Source: Phytohabitans rumicis
GTDB lineage: Bacteria > Actinomycetota > Actinomycetes > Mycobacteriales > Micromonosporaceae
NCBI RefSeq assembly: GCF_011764445.1
Contig: NZ_BLPG01000001.1
Location: 3,782,001-3,846,000 of the forward strand
Direction of reading: 5' to 3'
Length of the DNA: 64,000 nucleotides
Under the pieces are notes generated by a model that saw nothing but the letters and a program-made list of their open reading frames with translations, did not search any database and was not told the DNA's origin. A program made the position numbers and the translations under genes. Of the stretch, positions 55,501-64,000 are shown one piece after another (within the stretch, counting starts at the first letter, position 1; each line of letters begins with the position of its first letter).

Positions 55501-57277
55501 ACTGCTCGGCGAGCTGCCGCACGGCCTCGATGGCGAACGCGCCCGAGCCGAGCGCTGGCTCGCAGACGGTCATTTCGAGGATCTCTTCGGCCTTGGTGGT
55601 GCGGCCGTCCTGGTCGAGTAGCTCTTCCAGCGCCTGGCCGACGGTGAAACGGGTGAGCACCTCGGGGGTGTAGTACGACGCGGACTGCTGGCGCTCCCGC
55701 CCGGCGAGGCGGAACACGAACGACCCCCGCTCGTGCAACACCGGCCGTAGTTCACCAGTCGATGAGTCGGGGGCCTTGATGAAGTCGGTGGCCGCGATGC
55801 CGTCCGCCCGTTCGACGGGGACGACCCACGAGCCCTTGGAACCGTCGCCGTTCTTGGCCACCTCGTACAGGTCGGTCTCGGCGAAGAAGCCCGTGTACGA
55901 CATCAGGCCCTCGTAGACCGCGCCGAGCTGGTTGATGCCCAATTCGGCGTACGAGATGAAGCCTCTGTCCTTGCCCCGTGCTTCCTTGCTGAGCAGCAGG
56001 TGCGCGAGCACCTGCTGTAGGGCGGCGTTGCCGAGGCCGACCGCATCGATGTGCGCGGTCGCCTCCGGGCGGAACAGGTCGGCACGCAGGGCGTTGAAGG
56101 TCAGCCCTTCCCCGAACACGTCGCCGTCGTCGCTGGTGGCGGGCGCGTGGCCGCGATCCACGAGCCGGAAAAGGACCATCAGCGAGTCGTACAGGTGCGT
56201 GCCGTTGCGGCCGTGCGGCGTGGCGAGCTCTACCTGGACCAGCTCTCGCAGCCGGTCGAGGCTGTACCCCTGGTCGTACTCCTGCGCACCGACCGGCAGC
56301 ACGCCGAGCTCGGGTGACGCTTCGGCATACAGCAGGAACAGGATGCGGTAGAGGAACCGCAGCGACTGCTTGGCCAGCGGCTGGGCCTCACTGGCCGGCA
56401 GCGGGTCGAGTCCCTTGTCGCGGCGGCGCCGGACCACCTCGTTCGCGATGATTTCGATGGACAGGCGGACGCCGTCGCGCAGGTCCTTGGAGACGCCGAC
56501 GGTGTGCTTGACGGAGGCTTCGAGGATGCCGTGCCACCACAGCTTGCCGTCCGCGTCGGGGCCGATCGACTGAGCGCACAGGCAGGTCAGGGCGCGGTCG
56601 ATCTCACCGCCCTTCTTGGTGTCGTTGCGCTCGCAGACGAGCTGTACGTCGACGGCGAGGTAGCGACCCTCGGCCCAGCGTTCCCGCTCGGCGAGCAGTG
56701 CCCAGCGCCCGGCGAGCACGAGAATCAGGTCCGGGGCGTCGTCCGCAACGAACAGCGCCGACAGCAGCCGGGCGGCGGACTTCACCTCGTCGGCGTCCTC
56801 GGTGAGTTGCACCGGTTCGCGCAGCGACACCGTGTCGCGGGCGAGTAGATCCTCGACGGCGGCGACCGGCCGCGCGGACACGACGACCAGCGGCGCCCGG
56901 TCGGTGGCGCCGGGCGCCGACACACGCAGCAGCGGACCCTGACGGTCGAGGAGCAGTCCATGTTGGTTCAGTTCGAGTACGTCGAGCAGGCGCTCGTGGA
57001 CCGCCGTGGCGAGTTCGTCGGGGTTCTTCGCGTCGCGCAGGTCGGTGGCGGTCGCCGGGTCGAGCAGCTCGGTCAGCGTCGCGAGGTCGGTTTCGAGGCT
57101 ATGCCGCGCGTCGGTAAACCGGGACCGCGGCGTCGGTCGGCCCTCCTTGGCCTCGGCGTCCCACGCGTCCCGGCGTTTCTTGACCTCCGAACGGAACGAT
57201 TCGCCCTTGGCCTCGGTCGTGAAGTAGTGCTCCGAGATCCAGCCCTCACCGACGAGGACCGCGTCCGAGCCGCTCAC
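52571..57277 (-). CDS. drmMI: DISARM class 1 N6-adenine methyltransferase DrmMI-like
   Basis: A 1568-aa Eco57I/PglX-type methyltransferase. SAM motif VCEPALGSGAFAIEAVRQLA is near residue 570, and catalytic motif NPPWVRPITDMDAL near 950. The N-terminal 500 residues are helical and nuclease-like in layout, and the C-terminal third is a target-recognition region. The GTG at 57277 overlaps the drmD stop (GTGA). Between about 53000 and 54400, the target-recognition part, G+C drops well below that of the rest of the gene, a sign of domain exchange. In DISARM the methylase marks host DNA as self. It is longer than typical family members of about 1200 aa. Confidence 0.82.
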   Translation of the reverse strand: MSGSDAVLVGEGWISEHYFTTEAKGESFRSEVKKRRDAWDAEAKEGRPTPRSRFTDARHSLETDLATLTELLDPATATDLRDAKNPDELATAVHERLLDVLELNQHGLLLDRQGPLLRVSAPGATDRAPLVVVSARPVAAVEDLLARDTVSLREPVQLTEDADEVKSAARLLSALFVADDAPDLILVLAGRWALLAERERWAEGRYLAVDVQLVCERNDTKKGGEIDRALTCLCAQSIGPDADGKLWWHGILEASVKHTVGVSKDLRDGVRLSIEIIANEVVRRRRDKGLDPLPASEAQPLAKQSLRFLYRILFLLYAEASPELGVLPVGAQEYDQGYSLDRLRELVQVELATPHGRNGTHLYDSLMVLFRLVDRGHAPATSDDGDVFGEGLTFNALRADLFRPEATAHIDAVGLGNAALQQVLAHLLLSKEARGKDRGFISYAELGINQLGAVYEGLMSYTGFFAETDLYEVAKNGDGSKGSWVVPVERADGIAATDFIKAPDSSTGELRPVLHERGSFVFRLAGRERQQSASYYTPEVLTRFTVGQALEELLDQDGRTTKAEEILEMTVCEPALGSGAFAIEAVRQLAEQYLKRRQDELGERIDPDEYPRRLQEVKAYLALHNVYGVDLNATAVELAEISLWLDTMVEGLSAPWFGLHLRRGNSLVGARRAVYRRSQVSDKSWLGAVPTDVPLTSLVEDIDAGRVASDGVHHFLLPANGWGAAADAKEAAALVPDAAKRLKAWRSSVKSKPNQQQVNALAELAHRVEVLWQIAYRRLRIAEQEIRRAIPLWGAGDLPIGGAVQREQIEAALADENGAYRRLRRVMDAWTALWFWPLTEELTTVDGVRVEPPTMAQWIAGLQTLLGRSPELRRKTLPRDTLAAGARWDELNEAEQLELTFAHALPLVDVLRDHRWLVVCERVAGQQGFFHWNLDLATVFARGGFDLQVGNPPWVRPITDMDALLAEGDPSWQLGLKQAQTEAQAHREATLELPGIRNLVIDGATDVACLAEFVGSRAQYPHLQGLQPDLYRCFMQQMWRHLSSSGIVGMIHYDTHFTDERAGALRSELYLRLRRHWHFQNKLRLFEIKDEKQFGVTVHGARTSNADFVQACWLYHPDTAQRSLTHDGSGPEPGMKDDSAAWDLSPHKGRLTKVTNETIETWRTLLESSDDLLHTKAVFVINHSTASVLDKLSRSRRIGELDLRSSDGWHETGDWRKGYFETRWGAPEAWEDVIIHGSHISIARPFFKTPNPTMKNKDDWSVVDLEDLHPDSMPVTIYKPCDDRHRYDRDYTHWGDRDTRRAARASYRIAWRRRAANTGERTLMSAVLPPGAAHVHNVYSLGRLDGEHDLLPAIQAIMGSLVADFVIRCVPKDDILLKTVNRLPWAPPPLALKDVIALRVLRLNCVTGAYAELWQDCYVSSFRDDTWVGGLEHLRRRPLGEVEPGWNADTPLRIAADRRQALVEIDALVALMLGLTADELCTIYRTQFAVLYGYDRNVYYYDANGRLVPNSVLSVWRKKGERITAEERTASNQAGNTYTYEMPFVTLDREADMRHAYAHFERLLQERS

Positions 57278-60159
57278 CGCTTGCTTCCCTCCGTGTCCGG
57301 CACGACCACCAGCAGCGGCCGCACGAGCTGCCGGTCGGGCGCCATCGCCTGGACCAGCACCCGTTCCTGCTCCACGCTTGCTCTGCGTTGTTTGACCTCG
57401 CTGCGCTGGATCAGCGCCTCCGCCTCGTCGTCCCAGTGGTCGAGTCGCCGGGACCACTCATCGACCCGGCGCGCCACGTCCTGCCCGGCGGCCTCGAACA
57501 CGGTCATCAGGTGCTTCTCGGCCTCGTGCACTGCCGGCGCCACGAGTCGTTGGAGCATGTCGATGTCCGCGACCGGTCCTGGGTTCGTGCGGGCGCTGTC
57601 CCAGCCCAGTGCGTGCAGCGCCTCCCGGGCGGAGCCGTGCGGGGCTATCAGCGCGAACGAGGGGGCGCCCGGTGTCGGGAACTCCGCCGTCAGCCAGGCC
57701 GCCGACACGACCTGGCCGCGCCGGTTGGTCAGCGTGCCCAGCAGCAGAACCGTCGGGGCGTCGACGACTCCGCGGACCGCGAACACCTCGTTGCGGCCCA
57801 GGGCGGCCAGCGCCCGATCCGCCGCCCAGTCGAGGACCGGATGCAGCGGCGCCAGGTAGTGGGCGTCCGGCCAGGACAGCTTGGCCTCGTCGCGCAGCGC
57901 CGCAGCGAGCCGTTCCTTGCCGCGTGCCTGGGTCGTGGCGAGCACCAGCCGTTCGGTGACACGGCGCTGCGCGAGGTACGCCTGCGGCAGCACTTCCAGG
58001 CGCTGCGCCAGGTCACGCGGCGGGGTCAACTCGATGGTGCCGAAGGCCGGGTCGCGCCGCCATCCGACGCCGCCGCGCGCAGGCGGCGCGGTCGGGTCGA
58101 TGAACGCCTCCCGCAGAGCGTCTTCGAGGTACGAGACATCGTCGTCATAGAGGCCCGCCCCGTGGTCGATGGCGAACTCCTGCGCCGCCGGTGCCTGGTG
58201 GTCGGTGGCCGGCTCGGTCGGTGCGTCGAAGAGCTGCGTGAACAGGGCGGCGAGGTCGTTGCCGGCGGCCACCTCGGCGACCGGGCGTACGACATCGTCG
58301 AACTGCTTGCTCCCGGCGAGGACCGCGCGGATCTCGTCTTCCTCGCCCTTGATGTCGAATCGGCCCATGAGCGAGGCGACGTCCCCGAGCGTGCTGTGGG
58401 CCTCGTCCTCCTTCTCCATGAGCTTCGCCAGGATTCGCACGTCGCCGGCGAACCGTTCACTCGACGGGTCGAGCAGCAGAGCGGTCATCCGTGGCGGGCG
58501 TTTCTGCCCGTACCGGTCGATGCGGCCGTTGCGCTGCTCGATCCGGATCAGGCTCCACGGAATGTCGTAGTGGATGAGCTCGTGGCACTGCGGGTGGAAG
58601 TTGACGCCTTCGGAGGCGACGTCCCCGGTAACGAGGACCCGTACCGGAGCCTGTTCCTGCTTGAACTGGTCCACGATGCGTTGCCGTTCGTCGTCGGTCA
58701 GGCCACCGTGCATCAACTCCACCGCGTCAGCGGGGAGCCCGAGATCCTTCGGCAGGCTGCGGTGCAGCCAGCGCAGGGTCTCTAGGCGCTCGGCGAAGAC
58801 CACCGCCCGCGTGGGCGAGCCCTTACCCACGCCGAGGTCCTTGAGGTGCTGCACGAGGCAGGTGTACTTGGCCGAAGGTTGCCGCAGGGTCTTCTCGTTC
58901 AGTGCGGCCAGGCGTTGCAGTGCGTCCCGCTCGGTTTCGGCCCGTTCGTCGTGACCGAGCCGGCTCAGCCGTCCGTCGATGGTTTCCTTCAGCGCCGCGG
59001 GCGAGGACAGAAAAGCCTTGGCCAGCGTCCAGGGAAAAAGCGACGCGTTCTGCCCGGAGTACGGGCTGCCGCCCCGGCCGGGCCGCAGCCACGTCTGCTC
59101 CAACTCGCGAGCTACGGCGTCCTCGGCCGGGGTGGCGGGCACGAGCAGGTTGTTGGGCTCCTGGCGCTCCGCCCAGTCGGCGCCGACGACGCGCGCGACC
59201 TCCGGGCTGTGCCGGTGCCGCCGTACGACGAGCCGCCGTACCTCATCGGGGTGAAGCGTGTCGTCGGCTGGGACTGCCGACGGGTCCAGCAGCCGGACCA
59301 GCTCCGCGAACGATTCCTTGCGGCCGTTGTGCGGGGTGGCGGAGGCGAGGATCAACGCCTCGGTGTTGCGCGCGAGCAGTCGCGCCAGCCTGTTGTTCAG
59401 GGTCGTAACGTTGGAGAGGTTGTGCGACTCGTCGATGACGACGGCGTCCCAGCGCTGCTTGCGCAGGCTCGCGACATATCTATCGGACTTGAGCGTGTCG
59501 ATGGAGATGATCGCCCGCTTGTAGTACGTGAACGGATTCCGCGTCGCAGGTAGCTTCTGCCGTACCCGCTGGATGCCCGCAGAGTCCAGGCGGACGAACG
59601 GGAGCGCGAACCTCGTCCACAGCTCGTGTTGCATCTGCTCCAGCACCTGGCGTGGCGTCACCAGGAGGATGCGGTCGCCGCGGCCGCGGCGTACCAACTC
59701 GGACAGGATCATGCCGATCTCGATGCTCTTCCCGAGGCCGACCGCGTCAGCGAGCAAGATCCGCGGTCGCAGGTTCTCCGGATCCAGCGCCTTTCGCACT
59801 GCCGACTGCTGGTAGCTCAACGCGTCGGCGAGCCCGTGTGTGGCCACCGACAGAGCGCGCTCCCCAAGCGGCACGGCAGTCTTGCGGATCGTCGACTCCA
59901 GCCACAGCCGCGCTGTACGGTACCGAGGGCTGTGGTCGGCCACGACGGTGGCCTGCGCCGGCTCCAGCGGCCGCACGGCGTCGAGATGGGTGTAGAAGGA
60001 GGCGCTGGTGTCGCGGACGATTTCGCCGAGACCCTGGACGTGGATCAGGGTGCCGTCGGCGGTCACCTCGGTCGCACGGACGAGCCACTCCTCATCGCGA
60101 ACCTCGACAACCGATCCTGGCGCGAGGGCACCGCTGACCTCGGGCGGTGTTGCCGTCAC
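57274..60159 (-). CDS. drmD: DISARM class 1 SNF2-like helicase DrmD
   Basis: A 961-aa Swi2/Snf2 helicase. Motif I ILLADAVGLGKSIEIGMILS, DESH box WDAVVIDESHNLSNV, ASATPHNGRKESF, and the C-terminal LVTGDVASEGVNFHPQCHEL and SLIRIEQRNGRIDRYGQKR. Start taken at the GTG 60159; a TTG at 60162 with GGAG seven bases upstream is equally possible. Coupled by GTGA to drmMI. The family partner of DrmMI in class 1 DISARM. The promoter must lie in the short 80-bp gap shared with the divergent Vsr gene. Confidence 0.85.
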   Translation of the reverse strand: MTATPPEVSGALAPGSVVEVRDEEWLVRATEVTADGTLIHVQGLGEIVRDTSASFYTHLDAVRPLEPAQATVVADHSPRYRTARLWLESTIRKTAVPLGERALSVATHGLADALSYQQSAVRKALDPENLRPRILLADAVGLGKSIEIGMILSELVRRGRGDRILLVTPRQVLEQMQHELWTRFALPFVRLDSAGIQRVRQKLPATRNPFTYYKRAIISIDTLKSDRYVASLRKQRWDAVVIDESHNLSNVTTLNNRLARLLARNTEALILASATPHNGRKESFAELVRLLDPSAVPADDTLHPDEVRRLVVRRHRHSPEVARVVGADWAERQEPNNLLVPATPAEDAVARELEQTWLRPGRGGSPYSGQNASLFPWTLAKAFLSSPAALKETIDGRLSRLGHDERAETERDALQRLAALNEKTLRQPSAKYTCLVQHLKDLGVGKGSPTRAVVFAERLETLRWLHRSLPKDLGLPADAVELMHGGLTDDERQRIVDQFKQEQAPVRVLVTGDVASEGVNFHPQCHELIHYDIPWSLIRIEQRNGRIDRYGQKRPPRMTALLLDPSSERFAGDVRILAKLMEKEDEAHSTLGDVASLMGRFDIKGEEDEIRAVLAGSKQFDDVVRPVAEVAAGNDLAALFTQLFDAPTEPATDHQAPAAQEFAIDHGAGLYDDDVSYLEDALREAFIDPTAPPARGGVGWRRDPAFGTIELTPPRDLAQRLEVLPQAYLAQRRVTERLVLATTQARGKERLAAALRDEAKLSWPDAHYLAPLHPVLDWAADRALAALGRNEVFAVRGVVDAPTVLLLGTLTNRRGQVVSAAWLTAEFPTPGAPSFALIAPHGSAREALHALGWDSARTNPGPVADIDMLQRLVAPAVHEAEKHLMTVFEAAGQDVARRVDEWSRRLDHWDDEAEALIQRSEVKQRRASVEQERVLVQAMAPDRQLVRPLLVVVPDTEGSKR

Positions 60160-60239
60160 AAGCGCATTCTCCGTCCTGGGAACGTCACTACAGGTAAGAT
60201 TCTTGCCTCGCGAAGAGTAGCTTGGGTCCAAGATCCGTT

Positions 60240-60698
60240 ATGTCACCAGATAGGGTGGGACAGATAGCCCGAAAGTCGGCCACCGCAGTGCCGCTCGACG
60301 CCGCGACTTCGGCCAGACTGCGGCGGCAGCCTAGGTCCGCCACCAAGCCCGAAGTGTGGCTGCGTCGCGAGCTGCACCGGCGCGGCCTGCGGTTCCGAGT
60401 CAACCATCCAGGGCTTCCCGGTCGCCCAGACGTGGCGTTCACCCGGGCGAGGATCGCGGTCTTCGTCGACGGCTGTTTCTGGCACGCCTGCCCCGAGCAC
60501 GGCACCCTGCCCCGCAACAACCGCGAATGGTGGCAGGCGAAGCTGGACCGCAACGTCACCCGCGACCGGGCCAAGGACGCCGCCCTCGCCAGCCTGGGTT
60601 GGACCGTGCTGCACGTGTGGGAGCACGAGGCAGCCGAAGCCGCCGCCGACCGGGTCGAGGCCGAGTGGCGGCGCCGGCTGCCTGCCGTCACGAGCTGA
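60240..60698 (+). CDS. vsr: Very short patch repair (Vsr)-type endonuclease
   Basis: A 152-aa protein with all Vsr landmarks: RRQPRSATKPEVWLRRELHR, RPDVAFTRARIAVFVDGCFW, HACPEHGTLPRNNREWWQAK and LDRNVTRD. The catalytic Asp is in GRPDVAF and metal-binding His/Cys in CFWHACPEH. Vsr enzymes nick T:G mismatches from deaminated 5-methylcytosine. Relatives in defence loci may act as nickases. It is on the plus strand, nested between drmB and drmD, and its 3' end overlaps drmB by 11 bases. No cytosine methylase is seen nearby, so a repair role is not obvious here. Confidence 0.9.
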   Translation: MSPDRVGQIARKSATAVPLDAATSARLRRQPRSATKPEVWLRRELHRRGLRFRVNHPGLPGRPDVAFTRARIAVFVDGCFWHACPEHGTLPRNNREWWQAKLDRNVTRDRAKDAALASLGWTVLHVWEHEAAEAAADRVEAEWRRRLPAVTS

Positions 60699-62429
60699 CC
60701 GGCGTTCGCAGGTAGCCGCCCGCGCCGAACAGCGTGTCCCGGTTGAGGAAGCGGTTGAAGAACCGGCACGACGGCTCTCCCAGGTGTACGCAGGCGCTAC
60801 ACGCCCCGCTGCCGCGGCTGCATCCTGGATCGAGCGGACAGCGGTGCTCCGCGTCCACGAATGCGTCCAGCAGATCGTCGAGATTGGACTCGAACACCGC
60901 CTGCATGCCACCGAGGACGAAGTCGCCGCGTGCGGCGGCGTACACGAAGAACCCAGATGGGCAGGAACGAGGTACTCGCTCAGCGCGTCCCGTTCGATGC
61001 CTGAGAACACCGCGGCCTGCCGAATGAACCTGTGCGCGTACGTGTGGACGAGCTTCAGCACGTCGGTGCCCACCGATTCCACCGACGGGTCGTCACGTTT
61101 GGAGGGCACCACCGCGGATTGCAGGACCGCGACCCGTGCGGCGACCGGATCGCTGTCCCCGGACGTCCACCCGGGCACCTGGTGACCCCGCCCCAGCAAC
61201 CACGTCGCGACCCGCACCGGGTCGAGGCGGATCAGGAAGGCTTCCGTCTCGGCGAGGTTGCCGTAGAGCCGGTACCCACCGCGCTTTCGCCGGAACGGCA
61301 CCAGGCGGCTTTTCCTCGGGTCGTCATCGCCGCGGGTGTAGCCGTACATCGCGTTCAACAGTGGGAACCGGTCGACGAGATCCAGGCCGTCGATTCCAGC
61401 CCGGGCGAGCGCCGGCGGGTAGCTGTGCCTGTAACGCACGTCGAGGGCGTCACCTCGTGTAGTGCCGCGCAGCTCCGTCGTCGGCATCCGGCTCTCGGCG
61501 AGCGCCATCGCGATGTCGACTGCCTCCCGCTCGGCCTCCGCACGCCGCTCCGCCGACAGCCGGTCGACCGGGTGGTCGCCGGGCCCGGCGAGCTGCCCGC
61601 CCTGCTCAGCCATGTCCGCCATCGACTTGGCGAAGGTCGGGTCCATGCCGTCGGCGATCAACTTAGCGAGGAACTCCTCCTTCGTCTGCTTCGCCGTCAC
61701 GTCTGCGGGGCGTCCGGCGGTCAGACCTTCGACCAACCAGACCAACGCCTTGCGGGCTCCACCCGCGAGCTTGAGGCCTTCGCGGTGCTCGGGTCTCGGC
61801 GGGTTGATGAGAACCATGCCACGCGGTGTGTAGACAGCTCGAGCCTTGTGCACGTTCCACCGAACCGAGCCGTTGCCACACGCGCAGGGTCGGTTGAAGC
61901 CCAGGCCCGGCATCGTCTGTTTGTTGCAGGAGGGGCAGACGAAACTGATGTCCGCGGCCTTGGCGCTCTTGGGGATGACGAGCTTGACGTCGTCGTGTTC
62001 GGCGCAGCGTCGGATCCACGGCTCAGTGATCGCGCCGCAGTCGTGGATGCCGACGAAGTGCAGCTGACCCCATTTGCGTTGTCCACATTTGCACGGCCGT
62101 TCCAGGGACTTACCGATGCGTTTGCAGGCCCGGCACAGCCACACCTGCGGGTAGCGCTCGACCGTGACCCCGCGCCGCTCGTCGAGTTCGACGACCTCGA
62201 TGGGGGTGCTGCGAAGCAAGTCGTCGCCCATACCGCCGTCGGTGCCGTGGGCGATCCATGCTCCCACCTCGCGGAGCAGGTGTCGGCGTACGAGGTCGGT
62301 GTCGACCTCGATGGGACTCGGTGCCGACCATTCGGCGACCCGATAGATGTCGCCCCGCAGGTCGACCGTCTGGTCGGGCAAGAACGTACGCAGGATCTGA
62401 CTGCCGCTACGGCTTCCGAGAACCGTCAT
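60688..62429 (-). CDS. drmB: DISARM DrmB-like DUF1998 protein (frameshift at a G run)
   Basis: About 580 aa after repair of one frameshift: adding one base to the three-base run at 60952-60954 (GGG on the coding strand) joins EYLVPAHLG to F-F-V-Y-A-A-A-R-G-D. The N-terminal part has zinc-type pairs CRACKRIGKSLERPCKCGQR and VCPSCNKQTM...CACGN. The C-terminal DUF1998 has VLKLVHTYAHRFIRQAAVFS and CSACVHLGEPSCRFFNRFLN with NRDTLFG. DrmB is the DUF1998 partner of the DrmA helicase and the two form a complex. ATG at 62429 follows AGGCGG, 12 bases after the drmA stop. Confidence 0.8.
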
Positions 62430-62441
62430 GTCGTCCGCCTG

Positions 62442-64000
62442 TCAGTCGTGAATGGGAGCGCTTGCCTCGACGTCGCGGAGGCTCATCATTGGGGAACGTG
62501 GGCCGAGCTCGCTGACGTACTTTGCTTTGTTCGTGGGATCCTCAAGCTCGGCGAACCAGACCTGGACCCAGTCGGCGATTTGTTCGCGGTGCACCGTGTC
62601 CTCGGCCCCGTCTAGGCCGAGCACTGTGGCGACGGCCGCCGACTCCGCCGCGGGTGTCATGCCAGAGTTGCGGGCGTAGTCACGCAGCTTTGCTGGTGTG
62701 CTCAACCGCTGTCGGCTTGCTGGTTCACGGATCATCAACGTGCGCGCGCCAACCACGCCAGCGATCGTGAGCTCCAGGACGCGGCGGCTGCGGCGCGTGA
62801 TGGGAATCGCGTCGACGAACCGGTCGCCCTGACGCACGTACTGCTCGAAGTGCCGGAACGTCTGAGCGTCCCGCTCCCGACCGATCTTGTGCAGCACGTA
62901 CACCAACCCGGGATGTCTGCGTCCTACACGGGCAGTGGTCTGGATGAATTCCGCCGTCGTCAGCGGTAGGCCCAACATCACCATCGTGTTGAGCCGGTCG
63001 ACGTCGACGCCGTGGGAGAGCATCGAGCTGGCGGCGATGACGTGGATGCGCTCGGCGAAGTCGTCTTCCGGGTTCTCCAGCCGTTCGAGGATTGCACGGA
63101 CCTCGTCGAAGTCGGTCTGGCCGGTGAGCTGCTCGACGTTGATTCCCGCGACGGTGTTGTTGCTGCCGAGGCTGCGACCTGCAGCTTCCACGTCGTAAAG
63201 CGTCGTGCCGTAGACGACATCGGTGCCGTAGAGACTGATCAGCAGGTCCGCGTGCGTTTGGTCGATTCCCGCCTCGGCGCAAACCGTCGCCGGGTCGTCC
63301 ACCAGCTCCCGCACGCACCGCTGCAACGTGTCGAGGGTGCGGTCACTGACATGCTCCAGCGTCACGCCGCGGGGGCGACGGCCACGAAGCGGCGCAGTGG
63401 TGTGGTCGTCGGCGCGGTCCAAAACGACTCGCCAGCCCTCGGACCCGGCTGCGGGAACACACGCCCCTGCCGCTGGTAAAGCACATCGACCTGCCGGTCG
63501 TACCCAGTCAGCGTCGCGCTGCTCGCCACGATCTTCGCCCGCGTGCCGCACAGCTCGCGCTGCAGGTGGTCGAGCAGGCTTTCGTAGTGGGAATCGACCG
63601 CGCCTAGGCTGTCGCGCAGCAGGTGCAGCTCGTCCTGCAACCGCAGCGACGGCCCGAACCGCTTCGGATCGATCGGCAGCGGTTTGAGGAGGTTCCCACC
63701 CTGGCAGTTCGGCACCAGGCATCCGTTGGGTGTCGCCGACCGTTCGGCATAGGTGAAGCCGTGCCACGGCACCGGGCACACCTTCTGCGGCGGACCGACC
63801 AGACCCCGCATTGCCTGCTGTAGACCGATCGACGCCGCCTTGTCCAGGGTGCCGACCACCACTGTCGGCAGAAACCTGAACACCTCCTGGTCGACGACGT
63901 ACACCGGCAGGGCCTGCCCCTTCATGGGACAGGTCGGGCTGGTGCAGCGATGCTCGAGCTTCCACCGTTGGCGGTCGAACCGCATCTGGAGGTTTTCGTC
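62442..64000 (-). CDS. drmA: DISARM DrmA-like helicase, C-terminal part (runs off window, frameshift at a C run)
   Basis: The visible part, about 520 aa, spans two frames joined by adding one base to the run at 63371-63375 (CCCCC on the coding strand), giving FVAVA-P-R-G-V-T-L-E-H. It has FLPTVVVGTLDKAASIGLQQ, LRLQDELHLLRDSLGAVDSH, and the helicase C-terminal region HVIAASSMLSHGVDVDRLNT, TAEFIQTTARVGRRHPGLVY. Cysteine pairs are in CTSPTCPMK and CLVPNCQGGN. The P-loop half lies beyond position 64000. This is the first gene of the DISARM-like operon in the window. Confidence 0.8.
   Translation of the reverse strand, partial: RKPPDAVRPPTVEARASLHQPDLSHEGAGPAGVRRRPGGVQVSADSGGRHPGQGGVDRSTAGNAGSGRSAAEGVPGAVARLHLCRTVGDTQRMPGAELPGWEPPQTAADRSEAVRAVAAVAGRAAPAARQPRRGRFPLRKPARPPAARAVRHAGEDRGEQRDADWVRPAGRCALPAAGACVPAAGSEGWRVVLDRADDHTTAPLRGRRPRGVTLEHVSDRTLDTLQRCVRELVDDPATVCAEAGIDQTHADLLISLYGTDVVYGTTLYDVEAAGRSLGSNNTVAGINVEQLTGQTDFDEVRAILERLENPEDDFAERIHVIAASSMLSHGVDVDRLNTMVMLGLPLTTAEFIQTTARVGRRHPGLVYVLHKIGRERDAQTFRHFEQYVRQGDRFVDAIPITRRSRRVLELTIAGVVGARTLMIREPASRQRLSTPAKLRDYARNSGMTPAAESAAVATVLGLDGAEDTVHREQIADWVQVWFAELEDPTNKAKYVSELGPRSPMMSLRDVEASAPIHD

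Noticed and set aside
57278-57457. Upstream extension of drmMI
   Set aside because: The extra 60 codons overlap drmD fully and are compositionally meaningless. The GTG at 57277 makes the usual 4-bp overlap.

Overview
The window is about 70 % G+C by eye, uses GTG starts freely, and carries families typical of filamentous actinobacteria: DUF397/DUF5753 regulators, replication-relaxation proteins and a subtilase with beta-trefoil repeats. I infer a member of the Micromonosporaceae or a close relative. Most of the window is accessory DNA: a defence and mobile-element island next to a tRNA-Arg gene.

Layout. 1-2.2 kb: truncated LysR regulator, a CTP-synthase-C-terminus-like amidotransferase, a subtilase pseudogene, tRNA-Arg(CCT). 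2.5-4.9 kb: a nucleotidyltransferase gene broken by an IS1380-family element (3172-4854) whose inverted repeats and 6-bp target duplication are visible. 5.9-11.5 kb: a lower-GC operon with a short-chain dehydrogenase, a large P-loop NTPase ending in an FGE/C-lectin-like domain, a small acidic protein and a DhnA/FbaB-type Schiff-base aldolase. 12.6-19.7 kb: a coupled four-gene set (unknown protein, HKD/phospholipase-D nuclease, SNF2 helicase, small protein) that looks like an antiviral system I cannot name. 19.8-21.1 kb: complete IS3-family element with 3-bp duplication. 21.1-25.4 kb: integrase, excisionase-like protein and two replication-relaxation proteins, the core of an actinobacterial integrative element. 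25.9-32.7 kb: Tn7-like transposon (TnsA, TnsB, TnsC, TniQ, one unknown cargo gene) with long matching inverted ends and many TCTGACA repeats. 32.9-38.1 kb: three XRE/DUF5753 regulators, one DUF397 protein, a GntR regulator and small membrane or basic proteins. 38.2-41 kb: HTH protein, fused HsdM-HsdS-type methyltransferase, small membrane protein. 41-42.5 kb: decayed sequence. 42.5-44.1 kb: a DUF4365 nuclease-like protein plus an unknown partner. 44.1-64 kb (minus strand): a DISARM class-1-like locus, in transcription order drmA (runs off the edge), drmB, drmD, drmMI, a giant DUF1998 helicase with a nuclease-like tail and a UvrD-like helicase, with a Vsr-type endonuclease on the opposite strand between drmB and drmD.

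Technical point: seven otherwise well-conserved genes or gene segments show a frameshift, and every one is repaired by adding a single base in or beside a short G or C run. This looks more like homopolymer undercalling in the assembly than real decay, so I treat these genes as probably intact and give restored extents.

How the parts work together (inference): the DISARM-like locus would methylate host DNA (DrmMI) and block or degrade unmodified phage DNA with its helicases and nucleases. The HKD/SNF2 set and the NTPase/FGE operon are probably separate defence modules. The Tn7-like transposon and the integrase module explain how the island was built.
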